A stretch of 64,000 nucleotides of DNA from Poa pratensis (GCA_947311845.1 CAMZMU010000035.1:5618344-5682343); one strand, 5' to 3'. Counted from the stretch's first letter, positions 32,491-46,200 are shown. The notes: a model not told the origin generated them from the letters alone. Translations and numbers: made by a program.

Positions 32491-35400
32491 TGTTATGCCG
32501 ATGATTAAAATTAGGTGACACCATGTGATCCGGGGGTGGCACTAGTGATCCTTGTGATATGCACAAATACACAGCGATCTTGTGCATCCTACTTGGCTCG
32601 CTTGCTCCATCCCTGAAATTTGTGTGTCCAATCTACCTATATATGAGGCATTGTTTAGCCTATGTTCTAGTTGTAATTAGTTCTATATTTTCTGTAATGC
32701 CGATGAAGAACCATATGTCTTGTGTATAGAGATGAAGGAGCTTACATTTTTATTTTTTTCATCTCCTTTAGGGCGAGGAGGAAACCTGGAGACTATGCGG
32801 CGGCCGTGAAGACGTAGGAGCGGGGCTCCGTCCACACGGTCCACTGAAGCCGGCGCCTCCAGGAGCAAGACTTTTGTGCAGTACTAAATAGGTAGAAGAA
32901 GACCACGCAATGAAGCTGGGCGAAGAGGTAGGTGAAGAACCGGCGGCTGTCAAGCAGGAACCACAGGGCTCCGTCAACGGTGCAGCAGGCGTCACCGGTT
33001 TTTTTTGGTTTCCTTTAGCCCTCATTACAAACGGTCAAAAACTAATCTCCGTATCTGATGTAAAGACTAAAGGCAACGGTTATATATTATGCCCGTTGCT
33101 AAACTTATTGCAAACGATAAAAATCTCCGTTGCCATTGTGAGGCTTCATATCAGTGACAGAGGTGGGGACACGGACCCTTTCTCCGTTGCCGAAGGGGTT
33201 TTTGGCCCGTTTTCGATGTGTCGTTCTGTACTAGTGCCTTGTGATGGTGAATTAAGAGATGCCTTTGTTGATTGGTTGTATGAGCTAAATATTCCCGATG
33301 GAGAGGACTGGCTCATTGTGGGAGATTTTAATTTCATTAGATCCCCTTCTAACATAAACAAACCAGGAGGAAATATTGATGATATGTTATTATTCAATGA
33401 TATAATTCGATCCCAGAATCTTACAGAATTACCCATTAAAGGCAGAAGCTTTACATGGAGTAATATGCAACAAGATCCTCTCCTCAAACAGTTAGACTGG
33501 TTCTTTACTTCCCTGCATTGGACACAATCCTATCCTGTTACGGTTGTTAATCCACAAGGGAAGCCGACATCTGATCACACGCCTTGTGTGGTGTCGATTC
33601 AGACAAACATTCCAGGCAGCAAACTGTTTCGTTTTGAAAATTTCTGGACAGCACACAGTGGGTTTTTACATACAGTAGCTGAAAGCTGGGCTAAACCAAC
33701 CCATAAGAAAAATTGTGCTGCCAATCTGAATGCCAAACTGAAACACCTCAGATATGATCTTAAATTCTGGAGCAAAGGAATCTCAAAATTATCCATATGC
33801 ATTGACAACTGTAACAGAGCTTTATTAGAATTAGATAATCTGGAGGACAAAAGGGGACTTTCTGTTCTAGAGGCAAACTTCAGAAAAATTATTAGAGCTC
33901 ATTTACTCAAATTACTGTATTATCAGAGGCAATACTGGAAGAAACGATGTACTATCAGATGGACTAAATTTGGGGATGAAAACACCAAATTCTTCCACTC
34001 TATTGCCACTGAAAGATACAGAAGGAATTCCATTGCTCAGCTCACTCTGCCAGATGGCTCTCAGGTTACTTCTCATGTGGATAAGAAAAAAAATAATTTT
34101 TGACACCTATAAATGTCGGCTTGGTACAGCTAGCCATCCACCTATGGGATTTGATCTTGCTTCTCTCATCACACCTCGAGATGATCTTGCCTGCCTCTCA
34201 ACTCCCTTCACTCATGAGGAAATTGATGATGTAGTTAAACACATGCCAAATGATAAAGCACCAGGACCTGATGGATTTAATGGACAATTTCTGAAAACTT
34301 GCTGGCATATTATTAAGGGAGATATTTATGCTCTTTGTGATGAGTTCCATGCTGGTAATCTCAATATGGAAAGCATTAATACTGGGTTCATTATCCTTGT
34401 CCCCAAAATTGGATCCCCAGAAACAGTCAATGATTACAAACCAATCACCTTGCTGAACTGCTGTCTAAAGCTAATTACAAAAATACTAGCCAACAGACTA
34501 CAAAAAGTGATGCTGAAAACTGTACACAAAAATCAATATGACTTCTTAAAGGGGAGGACAATTCAAGACTGCATTGCCTGGGTTTTTGAGTACATTCATC
34601 AATGCCAGGCTTCTAAACAGGAAATTATATTGCTAAAATTAGATTTTGCAAAAGCCTTTGATACCATTGACCATAAAGCTATGATTAATATCATGAGACA
34701 GATGGGTTTTGATGCCAAATGGCTGCAGTGGATTGAAACGATATTCAGCTCAGGAATATCTTCTGTCCTTTTGAATGGAGTCCCAGGAAGACAGTTTCAT
34801 TGTAAACAAGGTGTCAGACAGGGTGATCCCCTATCACCTCTCATATTTGTTCTAGCTGCAGATTTGCTGCAATCAGCAATAAACAAGGCTTTCAGAGATG
34901 GGCTCCTCCAAGCACCCTTCTCACCTGATTTTGGGATGGATTACCCAGTGGTACAATATGCTGACGATACCCTCATAATCATGCCAGCTTGCCTGATTCA
35001 AGTGGCCAAAATGAAAGAAATTCTTGATACATATGCAAACTCAACTGGACTGCAAATTAATTACCACATGTCAGTGATGATCCCAATTAATGTGAGTGCT
35101 CAGAGAGCAGCTAAAATTGCAAGTATGCTTGGATGTGACATTGGTGCTATGCCATTCACATATCTTGGACTCCCACTTGGCACTACCAAACCTACTGTGC
35201 AGGATCTAATGCCTCTTGTGGACAGAATTGAGAGAGCAATGACTGCTAATTTTATGATGATGTCCTACAGTGGGAGAGTGTCTGTTATCAATACTCTGCT
35301 CACTTCTATTGCCACCTTTTCCATGTGTGCCCTAAAAATTCATCCTAAAATTATTGAGCATGTGGATAAAATCAGAAGACATTGCCTGTGGAATAAAAAG

Positions 35401-36077
35401 ACAGAAGATGGGGAGCACTGCAATTCTTTAATTGCCTGGGAGAAAGTCTGTAGACCTAAAGATAAAGGAGGAATGGGCATCCTCAACTTAAAGGTACAGA
35501 ATGAGGCACTACTCTAAAAATATTTACACAAGTACTATAATAAGGTGGACACTCCTTGGGTTACACTGATCTGGCAAGCATACTATACCAACTCAGTTCC
35601 GCATGCAACTGATAGCTGTGGCTCATTCTGGTGGAAAGATGTCTGTAAATTATCACCTATCTATAGAGGTATTTCCCATTGCACTATTGGAACAGGGGAT
35701 TCCATTCTATTTTGGAAAGACCCCTGGGGAGAGGGCATTGCATCAGAAAATTACCCGAGAGCCTTTTCATTTGCCCTAAATGAGGATGTCTCTGCTAAAG
35801 CATTCCTCACAGCCACCTCTCTGTCAGAAAACTTTGCTCTGCCTATCTCTCCCCAAGCTCTGATGGAACTCAGACAGGCTCAGATTGCCACCAATCAGAT
35901 ATCTCTAACATCAGGGGAGCGTGACCAATGGACTTATGTTTGGGGCTCTGATACTTACTCAGCAAATAAATACTACAAATTCTGCTTTAGAGATATTGTT
36001 CCACATATCTCCTTCAACTGGTTATGGAAAACAAAGTGTATACCGAAAATAAAATTCTTCTGCTGGCTCTTGCTATC

Positions 36078-39000
36078 TGTAACACCCCGAAAATTTAGAC
36101 CGAATTTTTAAATTTATTTTTAGATGCCGGAAAAACTTTTCGGGTTTCTAAATATTTTCTTCGAACCCGTTGGTCTTTGATTTGACTTTGGTTTCGCTCT
36201 CTTAGAAAAATTCCCGGTAATCCTCGATCCTTGTCGACCTCCACCATAATTCCATGACATTGTTTTGTCTGTCAAACATCAGTTCCATTTGGTGATTCCA
36301 AAATCCCTTCTATCTATCCTACTAAAGCCTCCACCGCAAAATTTTCTTGAAATAAATTCTACCAAGCTACCATATGGTTCCCTCATACATATACATCACT
36401 CCTATGGAAAAAATATTTCATAGTCCCACGCAATATTTCAAAGCTAAACCATATTCTCTAATATGCCATTTTCGATCCAAAAATTATCTAGACACCTTCC
36501 ACTCATTCAGAAATTATGTCATTTTGGGAAGATGCATGATTTCACCTCCTGAACATTTCACTCCACTGTCCCAACCTCATTTGAGCAATATTTGAGGTAC
36601 TTCCTTTGTAATGCTTTTCATGCCATTTGGCGACCTCCAAAGAAACCCATAGCCAAATAATTCATATGGCCATGATACTTAGCAGATATGATCACACGTA
36701 TAAGGGACACACACATCCAGGGGATCAGCCCCCTATCATTTTGGCAAAGCCACTTTTGTATAACCATGCCAATATGGCATCTTTTGGGCACCGTCTCGAA
36801 ACCCAACTTCTAAGTACCCATTTGATCTCCCACTACATACATCGTCTACTGAGACCAAATAAAGCCATCTGGAAAGTTTGGGATTTTTCTGAGTTGAGGA
36901 AGGCCGCTGGCATTTCATCGAACACGTTGTGTGTGTGTGGGTTTTCAGAAAACTTGTGTTGCGAAGTTAGGAGTTTTTGAGTGTGGCCTGTTTGGTTGTG
37001 TTAGTCTTGTTCTTGTGAACCCAGCGGTGCGATCCGTTCTCTGTCTGGACCTCCGAGTCATCGGGAACGCGTCGATACCCCTCGTGGCACACCCTGAACG
37101 CTACAGCACGCACACCGACGTACTGTGCACCGGGTCTCCACTGTTTCCCGTGTTCCAACCGCACCCAGCTGTAGCTAGACCATCTACTGCTCCCCTGCTT
37201 CGATCGGACTCGATCCTATCCCCCTTCCCCTTATCCTCTTGGCCAGAGTTTGGTGCACTGGTGCATGGGACACGTGCACCCCGGTTCGTCCATTCCTTTC
37301 CTCTCCCCGGCCATAAGAGAGCAACCCGAGCCCTCCCTCGCAGCACACTCTCCTGCCTCCCCTACTTCCCCAGTCCAGAGGAGCAAGCGGAGCCCGGCAT
37401 GTCCGAGCCGACGCTCGAGCTCGTGCACGGCCGCCATGGCCACGCCTTGGGCGAGCTCACGCCGACACCCCCAGCCTCCCCCACTCCCTAACCCTCCTCG
37501 CGGACACGGACGAGCACGGCACTCCCGTCTCCGCCGTCGCAGCGTGCTCTCGGTCGCCCATCGGTTGGCGTCGATGGCGCCCGTCGCGCGTCCGAGCTTC
37601 CGTCCCGTGCGTGCTCGCTTGGTTGAGGACGAAGACATCAGCGGCGTCCCCGCCCGCGCCTTTCTCGGACGCGGTGGAGGACGGCGACCTTGCCGCGGCC
37701 CTACCCCGCCCCTTCGAGCCGCCTCACCTCCCGGGAGCCTCCATGGCCAGCACCATCCGCCCGCGCGCGTGCGCGTACGGCGATGGCCGAGCGGATGAGC
37801 TCGCGGGCGAGGCGTAGGAGGCGCCCCGCCGTCGGCCTCGCCTCCCACCGACGCGGACCTCCACCACTGGCCCGTGCCCTGGCCCTCCCGTCGGTCGGCA
37901 GCAGCAACGGCGCCGGCCGGCCCGAGCTCTCCCGTGCGCTGGGACAAAGAAGACGTGCAGAGTCAACGCTGGAGACGATCGATTCGATCGATCCAGTTTT
38001 TCTCCAGCAGCAGCCAGCCCAGTAAAGCCACCAGCCCAGCCCAGCTGGCCAGCAGCGTAGCAGGCCATTTCGGCCCAACACGGCCCAGCCGCACGGCCAG
38101 AACGGCCCGTCCTGTTTTTTTCTCGCGCAGTTCGTTATTTTTTCCTGGTGAGCAACTTCGGACGCCCACAACTTTTGAACCGTAGCTCCGTTTTAGTTGA
38201 TTCAAATTTCTATATTTGTATCTCGTCGAGATTTAGCCAGTAGGACTAGTTTTGTCATCTTTGGAGCTATTTAGTTTCGTGGCCCTTATTTAATACACCG
38301 TTTGTCGTTTCGTGGTTTAGGCGTTCTTGGGATTCCGATCCGCGGCGAGTCTGAAACTTTCCAACCGTTTGGAATCCTTCTCCGGAGGCAAGCTAACCAC
38401 TTGCTTTGAGCCCTCCTGCAATGCTTGTTTGTTTGATTGCTTAATACCATGCCGGGTGTTATGTCTGTCTTCGTTATATTGTTATGTCTGTTTGCTATTA
38501 TCGTTGCACGTCTGTATGTTGTCCATATGAGCCTTGTATTGTTGTATGTCTATCATGTTGCATTTTAATTATTGCACTACTGTATAACTGCTTATCTGTG
38601 CATCACTCACATTCCCGAGACAATGGCCGGTGGTACCGCCTCAGTCAAAGGAATGGGGGAATTATTACAACTGTGCGTCTCGCGCTTGCGGGGCTTTGTT
38701 TGCTTCTTTCTTCTTCTTCGCCGAGGTGAGGAGCGGACGAATGTCGTCTTATGATCCTCGGGTTGGGGGCATTGCCAAAAGAGTTATTTGCCTTGTCCCT
38801 CCGTCAAATATGGTTGGCATAGATCACCCGGACTGCGACGCTTGGGAGATGACTTTCCATTTGGTTCTTTTTGCCGAGATTGCTGACACCACGTCGAGAT
38901 AACCCTCGAGTGGAATGGATGCTCTCTCATTCTTATGAGTGCTTTTCGGTTCATTCTTTTACGGTGACACCGGCCGGGTCTCCCGCCACCGTCATCCGTT

Positions 39001-40584
39001 TGAAACATTATGCTATTATTCTGTGAACACTAACCCCCGAGTGACACCGGCCGGGTCTCCCGCCACAGTCACCCGGGTATTATTATTATTGTTATGTTGA
39101 TATCTATACCTGCAAATGTTATGTTGCTAATGCCTTGTTGTTTGATGTTATGTGATTCTGTTGTTGTGATTGTTGTGTTGGACTAATCCCCTGTTGTTTG
39201 GACTGGTTATGATGAAACTTGATTAAATGAAACACCCCTCCAAACTTCGATAGGGTCAGTCCATAGTGCCACTAATCTGAACATCGAAAGCACTACCACT
39301 GTCGCTCACATGGGCGGGCATTGACCTACGTAATCCTATTGAGCCTCCTTTGATGCCACCCTTTTGGCAAGTCTAGTCGGTTACCATAGTTGGTCGGGGC
39401 TAGTCTTGCGAAGGTTCCGGAGCTAGGCGTCGCTCATGGGTTGGGGACGTGCCGGATTCACTTCTGCATAAGGCATATAGTTATGTCGGTGGCTATATAG
39501 GGAGTGTCTTGATGGCGTGAACGGTTGAGTGAGTGTATCAGACCGCCTTAAGGACGTGATCCTAAAGTACCGGTTGTTAATGATCCACTTGGATGAGTGA
39601 AGTATTGCAACCTCTCGAGAGTGTAAATCTGGATATCTAGCCTCGTTCCTGGGATATGGAACAACAGTTCAGTGTCGGTCACACTGTGTGTCCTCGTCGT
39701 GTCCGGACGTTAAACTTAAGATTTGTTTGAAATAATTAATGAACGACCTGATTACACTAAATGAACAAATAAGATGATGCAGGGAATATTGTCGTGAGCT
39801 GTTGATGGTTACCATGATTTAGGGATGGCGGTGTGATGCGTTGGGAAGCCTATAGTTAGGCCAGAGCCCACATCAACCGTGCGTGCCCAGAGTGAAATGA
39901 TGAGGCCAGTGGGCCTAGCAGTGATCACATGTGTTGTTGTGTATTATTCGGTACCCACTGGTACACTCGTCTACTCGTCACAGGTAAGCTCGTTGTATGA
40001 TTGCCGGTGCACGATCCAACCCCACCTGGCTTGGACTCTGTACTGGTGATACCCCCGTTGCTTGCTCATGACATGTTTGGTTGTCAATGCCATGCTACTT
40101 TTATGTCATGTATCTAGTATACACCTTGCCATGTTGTAGCATTTTATTTCCAGTGCATACCTTGTTGCATGATTGTTGGATTGTTTGTAGTAAGTGGCGA
40201 TACTTGCTGAGTGCATAATAATGTACTCACGGGCCTTGTGATTGTGGCTAGATTTTGGCGAGGACTCAACCTCCACCCTAGCAAGGATAAGGAGCATAAG
40301 CGTGCTAGGATCAGTAGCCCAGCCAGATACCTGTGGAGTGGAGCCCCTCCAAGCCGTTGCCTCATTTATGTCTTCCGCTGCCAGTTAAAACTCTGAGTTG
40401 GGCCATGCTTGGCTTGATATTTTGTAAAGCCTCGACGGCCTTGTAAACCCTTTTGTAGCACTTTGTGCCTGATTGTGTAATGATTTCCGCTATGCTGCAT
40501 TGTCGTAACGTGCGGCTAGATATCTTGGGCTGGCGCACGGGGCGACCGCCCTTCTGACAAGCTGTGCCAGAAGGGGGTGCCACA
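36078..40584. mobile_element. Probable solo LTR, about 4.5 kb, inserted in the LINE
   Basis: TG..CA termini (TGTAACACCCCG at left, GGGGTGCCACA at right) are flanked by 5-bp duplications CTATC (36073-36077) and CTCTC (40585-40589) with one mismatch. The LINE frame is restored across it. No gag, pol, primer-binding site or internal LTR copy is seen, so a long solo LTR left by recombination between LTRs is the simplest reading. A short duplication (GTGACACCGGCCGGGTCTCC) occurs near 38964 and 39040. The family is not named; the insertion could also be a non-autonomous element with short diverged LTRs. Confidence 0.65.
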
Positions 40585-41136
40585 CTCTCTGACAGATTAA
40601 ATACCAGGAATATGCTGAGAAGGAGACACTACAACATTGGGAATAATTTTGACTGCTCCATGTGCAACGCTAATGTGGAAGAGACCGTGGAGCATCTCTT
40701 CTTCAAATGTGCTTTTGCTACAGATTGCTGGGAGGCCTTGGGCTTCACGATCCCTGCTGATGATACTCTGGACAGACTGCAACTAATTGCTTATGCCAGA
40801 GACCACTGGAACAGGGCCATGTTCATGGACATTTTTGCAGTGGCTACTTGGAGCCTATGGAAGGAGAGGAATGACTTTTACTTCAATGGGATCACCCCTG
40901 ACATTTGCTCCTGGAAAGCAAGATTCAAAACTGACTTCTCCCTTTTGGTTCATAGGACTAAGGAGAACAAGCATTCCTTTATAAACTCTTTTTCTGCTGA
41001 TTTATAAGTAGCTAGAGATCCTCCTCGTGTAAATCCATAATCTGTCCATGTAATTACTCCTGGCCCTCCTGAGGGGTGTTTTAATATAGAGTCAGTAGGA
41101 GTCTTTCCTACTGTCATAAAAGTTTAAAAAAAAACC

Positions 41137-41770
41137 TTGCAGTATGTAACGGAATGTCGATCATATAATGACCTGAGTATAGTGTGCATCAGAGAGAAAA
41201 GCATGTCTTAATAGGATAGTGGATTTTTGGATGCCGAGCTACATGGTGGATTTTAAAGTTTGCAAAAATCATGAACATAATGTGTACATATTCCAGAGAT
41301 CTACGATCATGCAAAAATTTCACTCCAAATTCGTTATATTTTGTTCTGTACAAAAAAGACATATCAGTGAAAATTTCAAAATTTTGAATTGTTCACTACC
41401 CAGATCCACATGTTGTCTTTTTCATGCAGTCCAAAGTACAACGAATTTGGAGTTAAAATTTACATGATTGTAGATCTCAACAATATCCACATCCTTGAAA
41501 AAAATTCACGATTTTTGAACTCTTTAAAATGTCCTTTTGTGAAAAAACGGCCACCATGTAGCCCTAGCTCCAAAATAAGTTTAAGGTCTTAATTGCACCA
41601 TCATGAAGAAAGTCTTCGGTAAGCATTTAGACATAACAAGATGATTAAACACACGCAAATTCCTGATCAAACCTTCTCGCACATACTAATGGTTACCATG
41701 TTTGCCAATCAGCATTGCAACCAAAACCAAACTTCGAACTGAGCATCGCCATATTAAGATCAGGATCACA
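41137..41770. other. Intergenic; 3' flank of SINA 4
   Basis: AT-rich; no exon or element ends recognised. The part next to 41776 should hold the 3' UTR of SINA 4. Confidence 0.4.
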
Positions 41771-41775
41771 TCTTG

Positions 41776-42701
41776 TCAACGAGAATGTCGCACCATCAAA
41801 AAAGACGGAAGCTCCTCCACCACGACCTTGCCGGGCCTGGTGCTGCTCGTAACGGCCTCCAACTCCAGCTTGATGCTGCCCGCTGCGAAGCTTGGCGGTG
41901 GCGGGCCGTGCACCAAAAGCTTGACCGCATACCGGGGCTGTGACGAAGCGTCCGCCCTGATGCACACCACCGACACGGCCGCACCCGCACCGAACGCGCC
42001 CACGGCGAGGAGGAACGCACTGTCGTCCTCTACACCGTGTAGCAAGTATCGTGGCTCCGACACCCCGAGACGGAGCTCTTCCCCATAGTGGACCTCGTGC
42101 ATTGGCATCGAGTGCAGGTCGGCGAGGTGGCCGAGGAGCGCATGCGGTGCGCCGACGAAGCCGCAGCAAGGCTCGTTGCAATAGCAGGGCGAGTACGGAC
42201 ACACACTCTCGTGGTCGTCGAGCTCGTGGTACGGGATGAACCTCTTGCAGCCGTCGTGTGAACACTCTGCCCTGGCCACCTTGATAACGGTGTCCATTGC
42301 GAGGTTGCGGCCAAAGCCACCGCCATTTTCGCAACTCTGGCACTGCTCGCCAGGGAGCTCGGGAAGGCATCTCCCGCAAGCTAAATGGCCACCATTACAC
42401 TGTCACAAAAAAATTAAGCAACTCATATGCATTAATAACTGCCTTCCTCGGGCTTCAGAAGTTCAGGTGAATGAAGCATATTAGAGAAAGAAACCTGGAA
42501 AACAGGAGGCTTTAAAGGGCGGCCACACAGGGTGCAATTGAGTACACTCAAGTCCACAGCTGCAACTCCTCCGGCTCGCTTAGCTTGCACACTGCTGGGC
42601 CGATCCACCAGCGCCTTCTTGGTGCTCCGATCAACGGCATTCTCCATCGGCGATGTTGAACCACTGTTCATTCCTTTTGGCGCGTGTGGAGCAACATGCA
42701 T
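41776..42701 (-). CDS. SINA/SIAH-type RING E3 ubiquitin ligase (SINA locus 4)
   Basis: Exons 42701-42495 and 42399-41776 are joined in phase 0 over a 95-bp intron, giving about 276 residues. RING: C56-x2-C59 (CTLCGRPLKPPVFQ), then C70, H74, C77, C80, C89 and C92 (CNGGHLACGRCLPE..CQSC). The SIAH finger (CSHDGC..H..H..CPYSPCYC) and a TRAF-like domain follow; the protein ends DFLMVRHSR-like without extension. The start is the ATG at 42701; ATGs at residues 11 and 19 are alternatives. The VKQE motif of loci 1-3 is missing. Cellular role by family: ubiquitin transfer to bound targets. An acceptor-like TTTGTAG just upstream might tie it to the gene at 43232-46953. Confidence 0.87.
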
Positions 42702-42714
42702 CTTTTCTATCAGC

Positions 42715-43231
42715 TACAAAGTACATAATGGAATTAGCAATACATCAGACATTTCTTCTGCAAAATGAACAGAATGCGGCCATAAATGTGAAGGGTCGAT
42801 AAACTTGTGCAGAACACGGTTCAGAAGGCCCAAAAGAATGCACTTCCCCGCCACTTTTTGGAAAAAGTATGTGTTCTGTCAAGGAACCAGGCATTGCAAT
42901 TACAGAAGTGTTACATGAATACACAATAGAGTTTTAAAACTGACATACACAAAAATACTAAAACAGTGTTCTGTATAAAATAGAAGATATTTTCTTCGTT
43001 TCATTCCCATGTACTTTACATCCATTAAGTGAGTTCTGAATATGGAGAGTTGTAAAAGAATAACAAAATATAAGGCATATACAAAGTCACAAGAATACTG
43101 AGTTTATAGCATATATTACGTATATATCAATGGGGAAAATCTATGTTAATTAAAGGATAGAAATGCTTGTTCAAAGTCTGTTATAACCATGCTATATATA
43201 ATGTTATAAGCAGTGAGTGTCTGGTTCGTAC
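42715..43231. other. Gap between SINA 4 and the neighbouring gene
   Basis: AT-rich, non-coding in appearance; could be intron or short intergenic promoter. No exon found that would continue the upstream gene in phase. Confidence 0.4.
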
Positions 43232-46200
43232 CTGCTGATCGAGGTGATGTGCTTAACTCTACATGGTTAACAATGGCCCAGCTTGTTGCACAAGGACTAG
43301 TGATGGCAGTGCCAAGCTCTCCTGAAACTGGATGCTTGTTATTCTGATCGGTGTCAGTGGTGCCAAAATTATTGAACAGGGTATCAGTATTTCTTTCGGA
43401 GTCGACACATTTTCCATATTCAACAATGTTATCTTTTGGCATGTTATCAAGCACATCAGCATAAATTGACTCTTCTGGACGACGTACCTATTTAATCGCA
43501 ATACACATCAGGTTAATTGTAGCAACATTGTATGCAGCATAAGGGAAACTAGATTACTTCTGAAAAAGACCTCTCAAATGTAATTTCATAGAAGTAATTA
43601 AGAAACTTAACCACCATTTGTCTGGCAACAAAATACTAGATCGACAAAACGGAGAAGTCATTGAATTGTTCACTTGATGAATTAAAGCGTGTTACAAGCT
43701 AGATTTTTAATGCATGTAAGAGTACACCATATTGTAAACAAGGCATATGTTCATATAATAATAAATAGACTCATGTTCATATTAGATAATTGGGCCTATG
43801 ATTTTCAGTTGTTGTTTCAAAGCAACATGATATGACAAATTGCCAAAAAAAATTACCATCAAACAAATGAAGGGATGAGAAAGAACCCATTTGAAATGTT
43901 CTGCAGTGACAACACCCAAGCGTGGAAAACCAAATGGGACTTCAAATGCAGCATGTTTCACAAAATCAATGAATATGACCTGCATTAGGACGACAACAAT
44001 GGAAACAAATTTATTGATAAACAAGCTAAATCAGCACACTTCAACCAATTTTTTAGACCACATAACTATCAATCTACGAGTGTGATCATAATGATTCTTA
44101 CGCTCAGTATGTGGACACAACCCTTTATATAACTTGTGTTGGATTCTTTGTAATCCTTGATTCCTTTGAAGAGGTGGGTAGCAACGAAATTGCACCAATC
44201 CATCTCTTTGAGTTTATCAACCTGTTTAACAGCTCCCAGTAACTTCCTATTGACCATTAAGGACGTGTATGGTGCTAGATAAACTGCGAGTATCACCATC
44301 ATGAATCGTATACAGAATGGTTCCTTGTCAGTTATGTTGCACAAATCATCCGCCAGCTCCTTCACAATCTTCCCGTTGCCTTTACAAGTATTAGTATACT
44401 CTTGGTGGAGAGCCTCCTCAACATCTAGAGCCTCTACAACTTGGATAGGGCCTGAAGGGATTCCAAGGACACTCTTCACAAGTGGCCTTACCGGAATCGA
44501 TATGCCACCTTCAAACTCAAGGGCCTCAGTGTCACAATTTTTTTAGAGAACCCGCAGGAGATCTGCGCGTTTCTTTGTTAAGCTTACGAGAAGAGAATGT
44601 TTACAACAAGCCGCTAAGGAGCGAGCACACCACCACGGTCGGCACCACTTAGGGGTACGGCACCTACCGCTAACTTACACACTACTCTCGCAACAGCCCA
44701 CACCTACAGGCTGCCCATAGCCTCCACTCATATACTATGCTATCGAGCACACGCCCCACCGGAGTGGCCTGTCCTTCAAACACCCGGGCATTACGCTCTA
44801 GCCACAAGGAACGGATGATCAGCATAATCAGGGAATTGGCAGTCTTTTGATCCTTCATGGGCAGGTGCTGCACCGCTGCCGGCCACCAAATGGCGAGGGC
44901 GCTCTGCGCATTTGGTACTGACAGTGATAACCCGAGCCGAGCGTTGATGCCTGTCCAGACTGCCGTAGCAAAGGGGCAGCGAACCGTGAGATGCTCCATG
45001 GTCTCATCCTCCCGATCACACAGTGGGCACACTGTGTGGGAGGTGAGCCCTCGACGCAAACGACGATCCGCTGTCCAGCATCTGTCCCTAAGGGCGAACC
45101 AAGCATGGAGCCGAACTTTCAGAGGCGCAAAGGAGTGCCAGACTTGGTGAGCTCCGGGAATGACTGTCGATCCCTCAAAAAAGGCGTTGTACGCAGTTCA
45201 AACGCTGAATTTTCCGGTCGCCGTCCACTTCCACTTGAAGGTGTCCTGATCGCCAACTTGGGGCACAACACTGATAGCATCCCAGAGCTGGAGGTATTGG
45301 ACAGCGGCATCCACCGTGAGCTCTCCCGCGACATCTCTAGCCCACGCGTTGTTGTCCAGACCTTCTTGCACTGTCCTCGTGCTTCGGATACCAGGTCACA
45401 CTAAGCTCAGCACCGCCGGCGCAATCGAGGCCGCCGTTCTGCCCCGGATCCATGGGTCTTCCCAGAAAGCGATATGCGCTCCGTTGCCCACCGTGATCGC
45501 CACGGACGCATTGAATAGGGCTATTACCTCGGGCAGGACTCGAAACTGAAGGCCGGCCCAAGATTTACTGGTGTCCGTCTTCTGCAGCCAAAGCCAGCGC
45601 GCACTCATCGCTGCGTTGAGCCAATGTAGGTTGTGGAAACCTAAACCACACCGACTCGCTTGGGCTGGCAAACAGCTGGCCACGCCACAAGATAGTTCCC
45701 CCCTTTAGCCTCCTCTCTTCCGACCCACAAGAACCCCCTTCGTAGTTTGTCCACTGCCTTGAAGAATCACGGCTCCAAATCTAGCGCCATCAGCTGATAT
45801 ATGACAGAGGCAGTCATTACAGCCTGGACGTACACCACTCTACCATTCTTGGTTAGCAACCTCGCCTTCCAATACGGCAGTTTTCTGGCGATCTTGTCCA
45901 GGATCAATTGCAGATCAGCGCGTCTTAGCTTCTTTATCGACAGTGGAAGCCCGAGGTATTGGCAGGGCAGCTCTTTGGCCGGGCAAGCTAGGGCTGTGGA
46001 GATGGTGTCGATCAACTTTTGGGAGCACCTGATTGGCATAGCAGCGCTTTCGTCAAAATTCACCAATAAGCCGGACGCAGCCCCAAAGCAGTCTAGAATC
46101 GCACGCACTGTGCCCAGCTCGCTCGCCTCTGGCCTAGCAAAGATGACTACATCATCCGCGTAGAGTGAAACGCGATGACGCAGTCCCTCCGCTGCTAAGT

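Larger units (their letters stand above)
30781..33236. mobile_element. Non-autonomous CACTA transposon
   Basis: Perfect 23-bp inverted ends (30781-30803 and 33214-33236) begin CACTAGTACAGAACG. A 3-bp CCT duplication flanks them (30778-30780 and 33237-33239). Removing the element and one CCT restores the LINE frame exactly. Subterminal zones contain scattered GGCAACGG/CCGTTGCC motifs in both orientations, as expected for transposase-binding repeats of CACTA elements. The interior has a gene-like ORF (31109-31714) and an 83-bp satellite, and no transposase. Confidence 0.95.
30427..41007 (+). pseudogene. LINE ORF2: endonuclease, reverse transcriptase, zf-RVT (broken)
   Basis: Order: AP-type endonuclease from ATG 30427 (LCWNIRGLN, CLQETTKS, then after the CACTA GDFNFIRSPSN and SDHTPCVVS); RT (about 34200-35100) with [45 protein letters not shown] and the catalytic YADD of QYADDTLII; and, after the LTR, a C-terminal zinc-binding zf-RVT region (CSMCNANVEETVEHLFFKC). 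A frameshift lies in an A-run near 34085-34095 and a TAA stop at 35515-35517. The protein would make the nick and copy the RNA at the target; this copy is dead. Confidence 0.88.
29970..41136 (+). mobile_element. L1-type LINE, 5' truncated, split by CACTA and LTR insertions
   Basis: Starts within the end of ORF1 (VRRSPRANKYAGFRV, about 30098-30142; CGVPPEEM) and continues through ORF2 to a stop at 41007 and a poly(A) run ending about 41136. ORF2 is interrupted at 30781-33236 by a CACTA element and at 36078-40584 by a probable solo LTR. Host sequence matches across each junction (NIYGP/CDGEL and CWLLL/SDRLN). I could not identify the LINE's own target duplication, so the 5' limit is approximate. 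Confidence 0.85.

Noticed and set aside
36928..38205. Several GC-rich ORFs of 60-240 codons within the probable solo LTR
   Set aside because: They overlap in many frames with low-complexity composition and show no conserved domain.
42432..43487. A single fusion protein of the LINE-broken gene and SINA 4
   Set aside because: The donor at 43231 is phase 1 and the SINA frame needs phase 0; joining them leads to a stop after about 27 codons.
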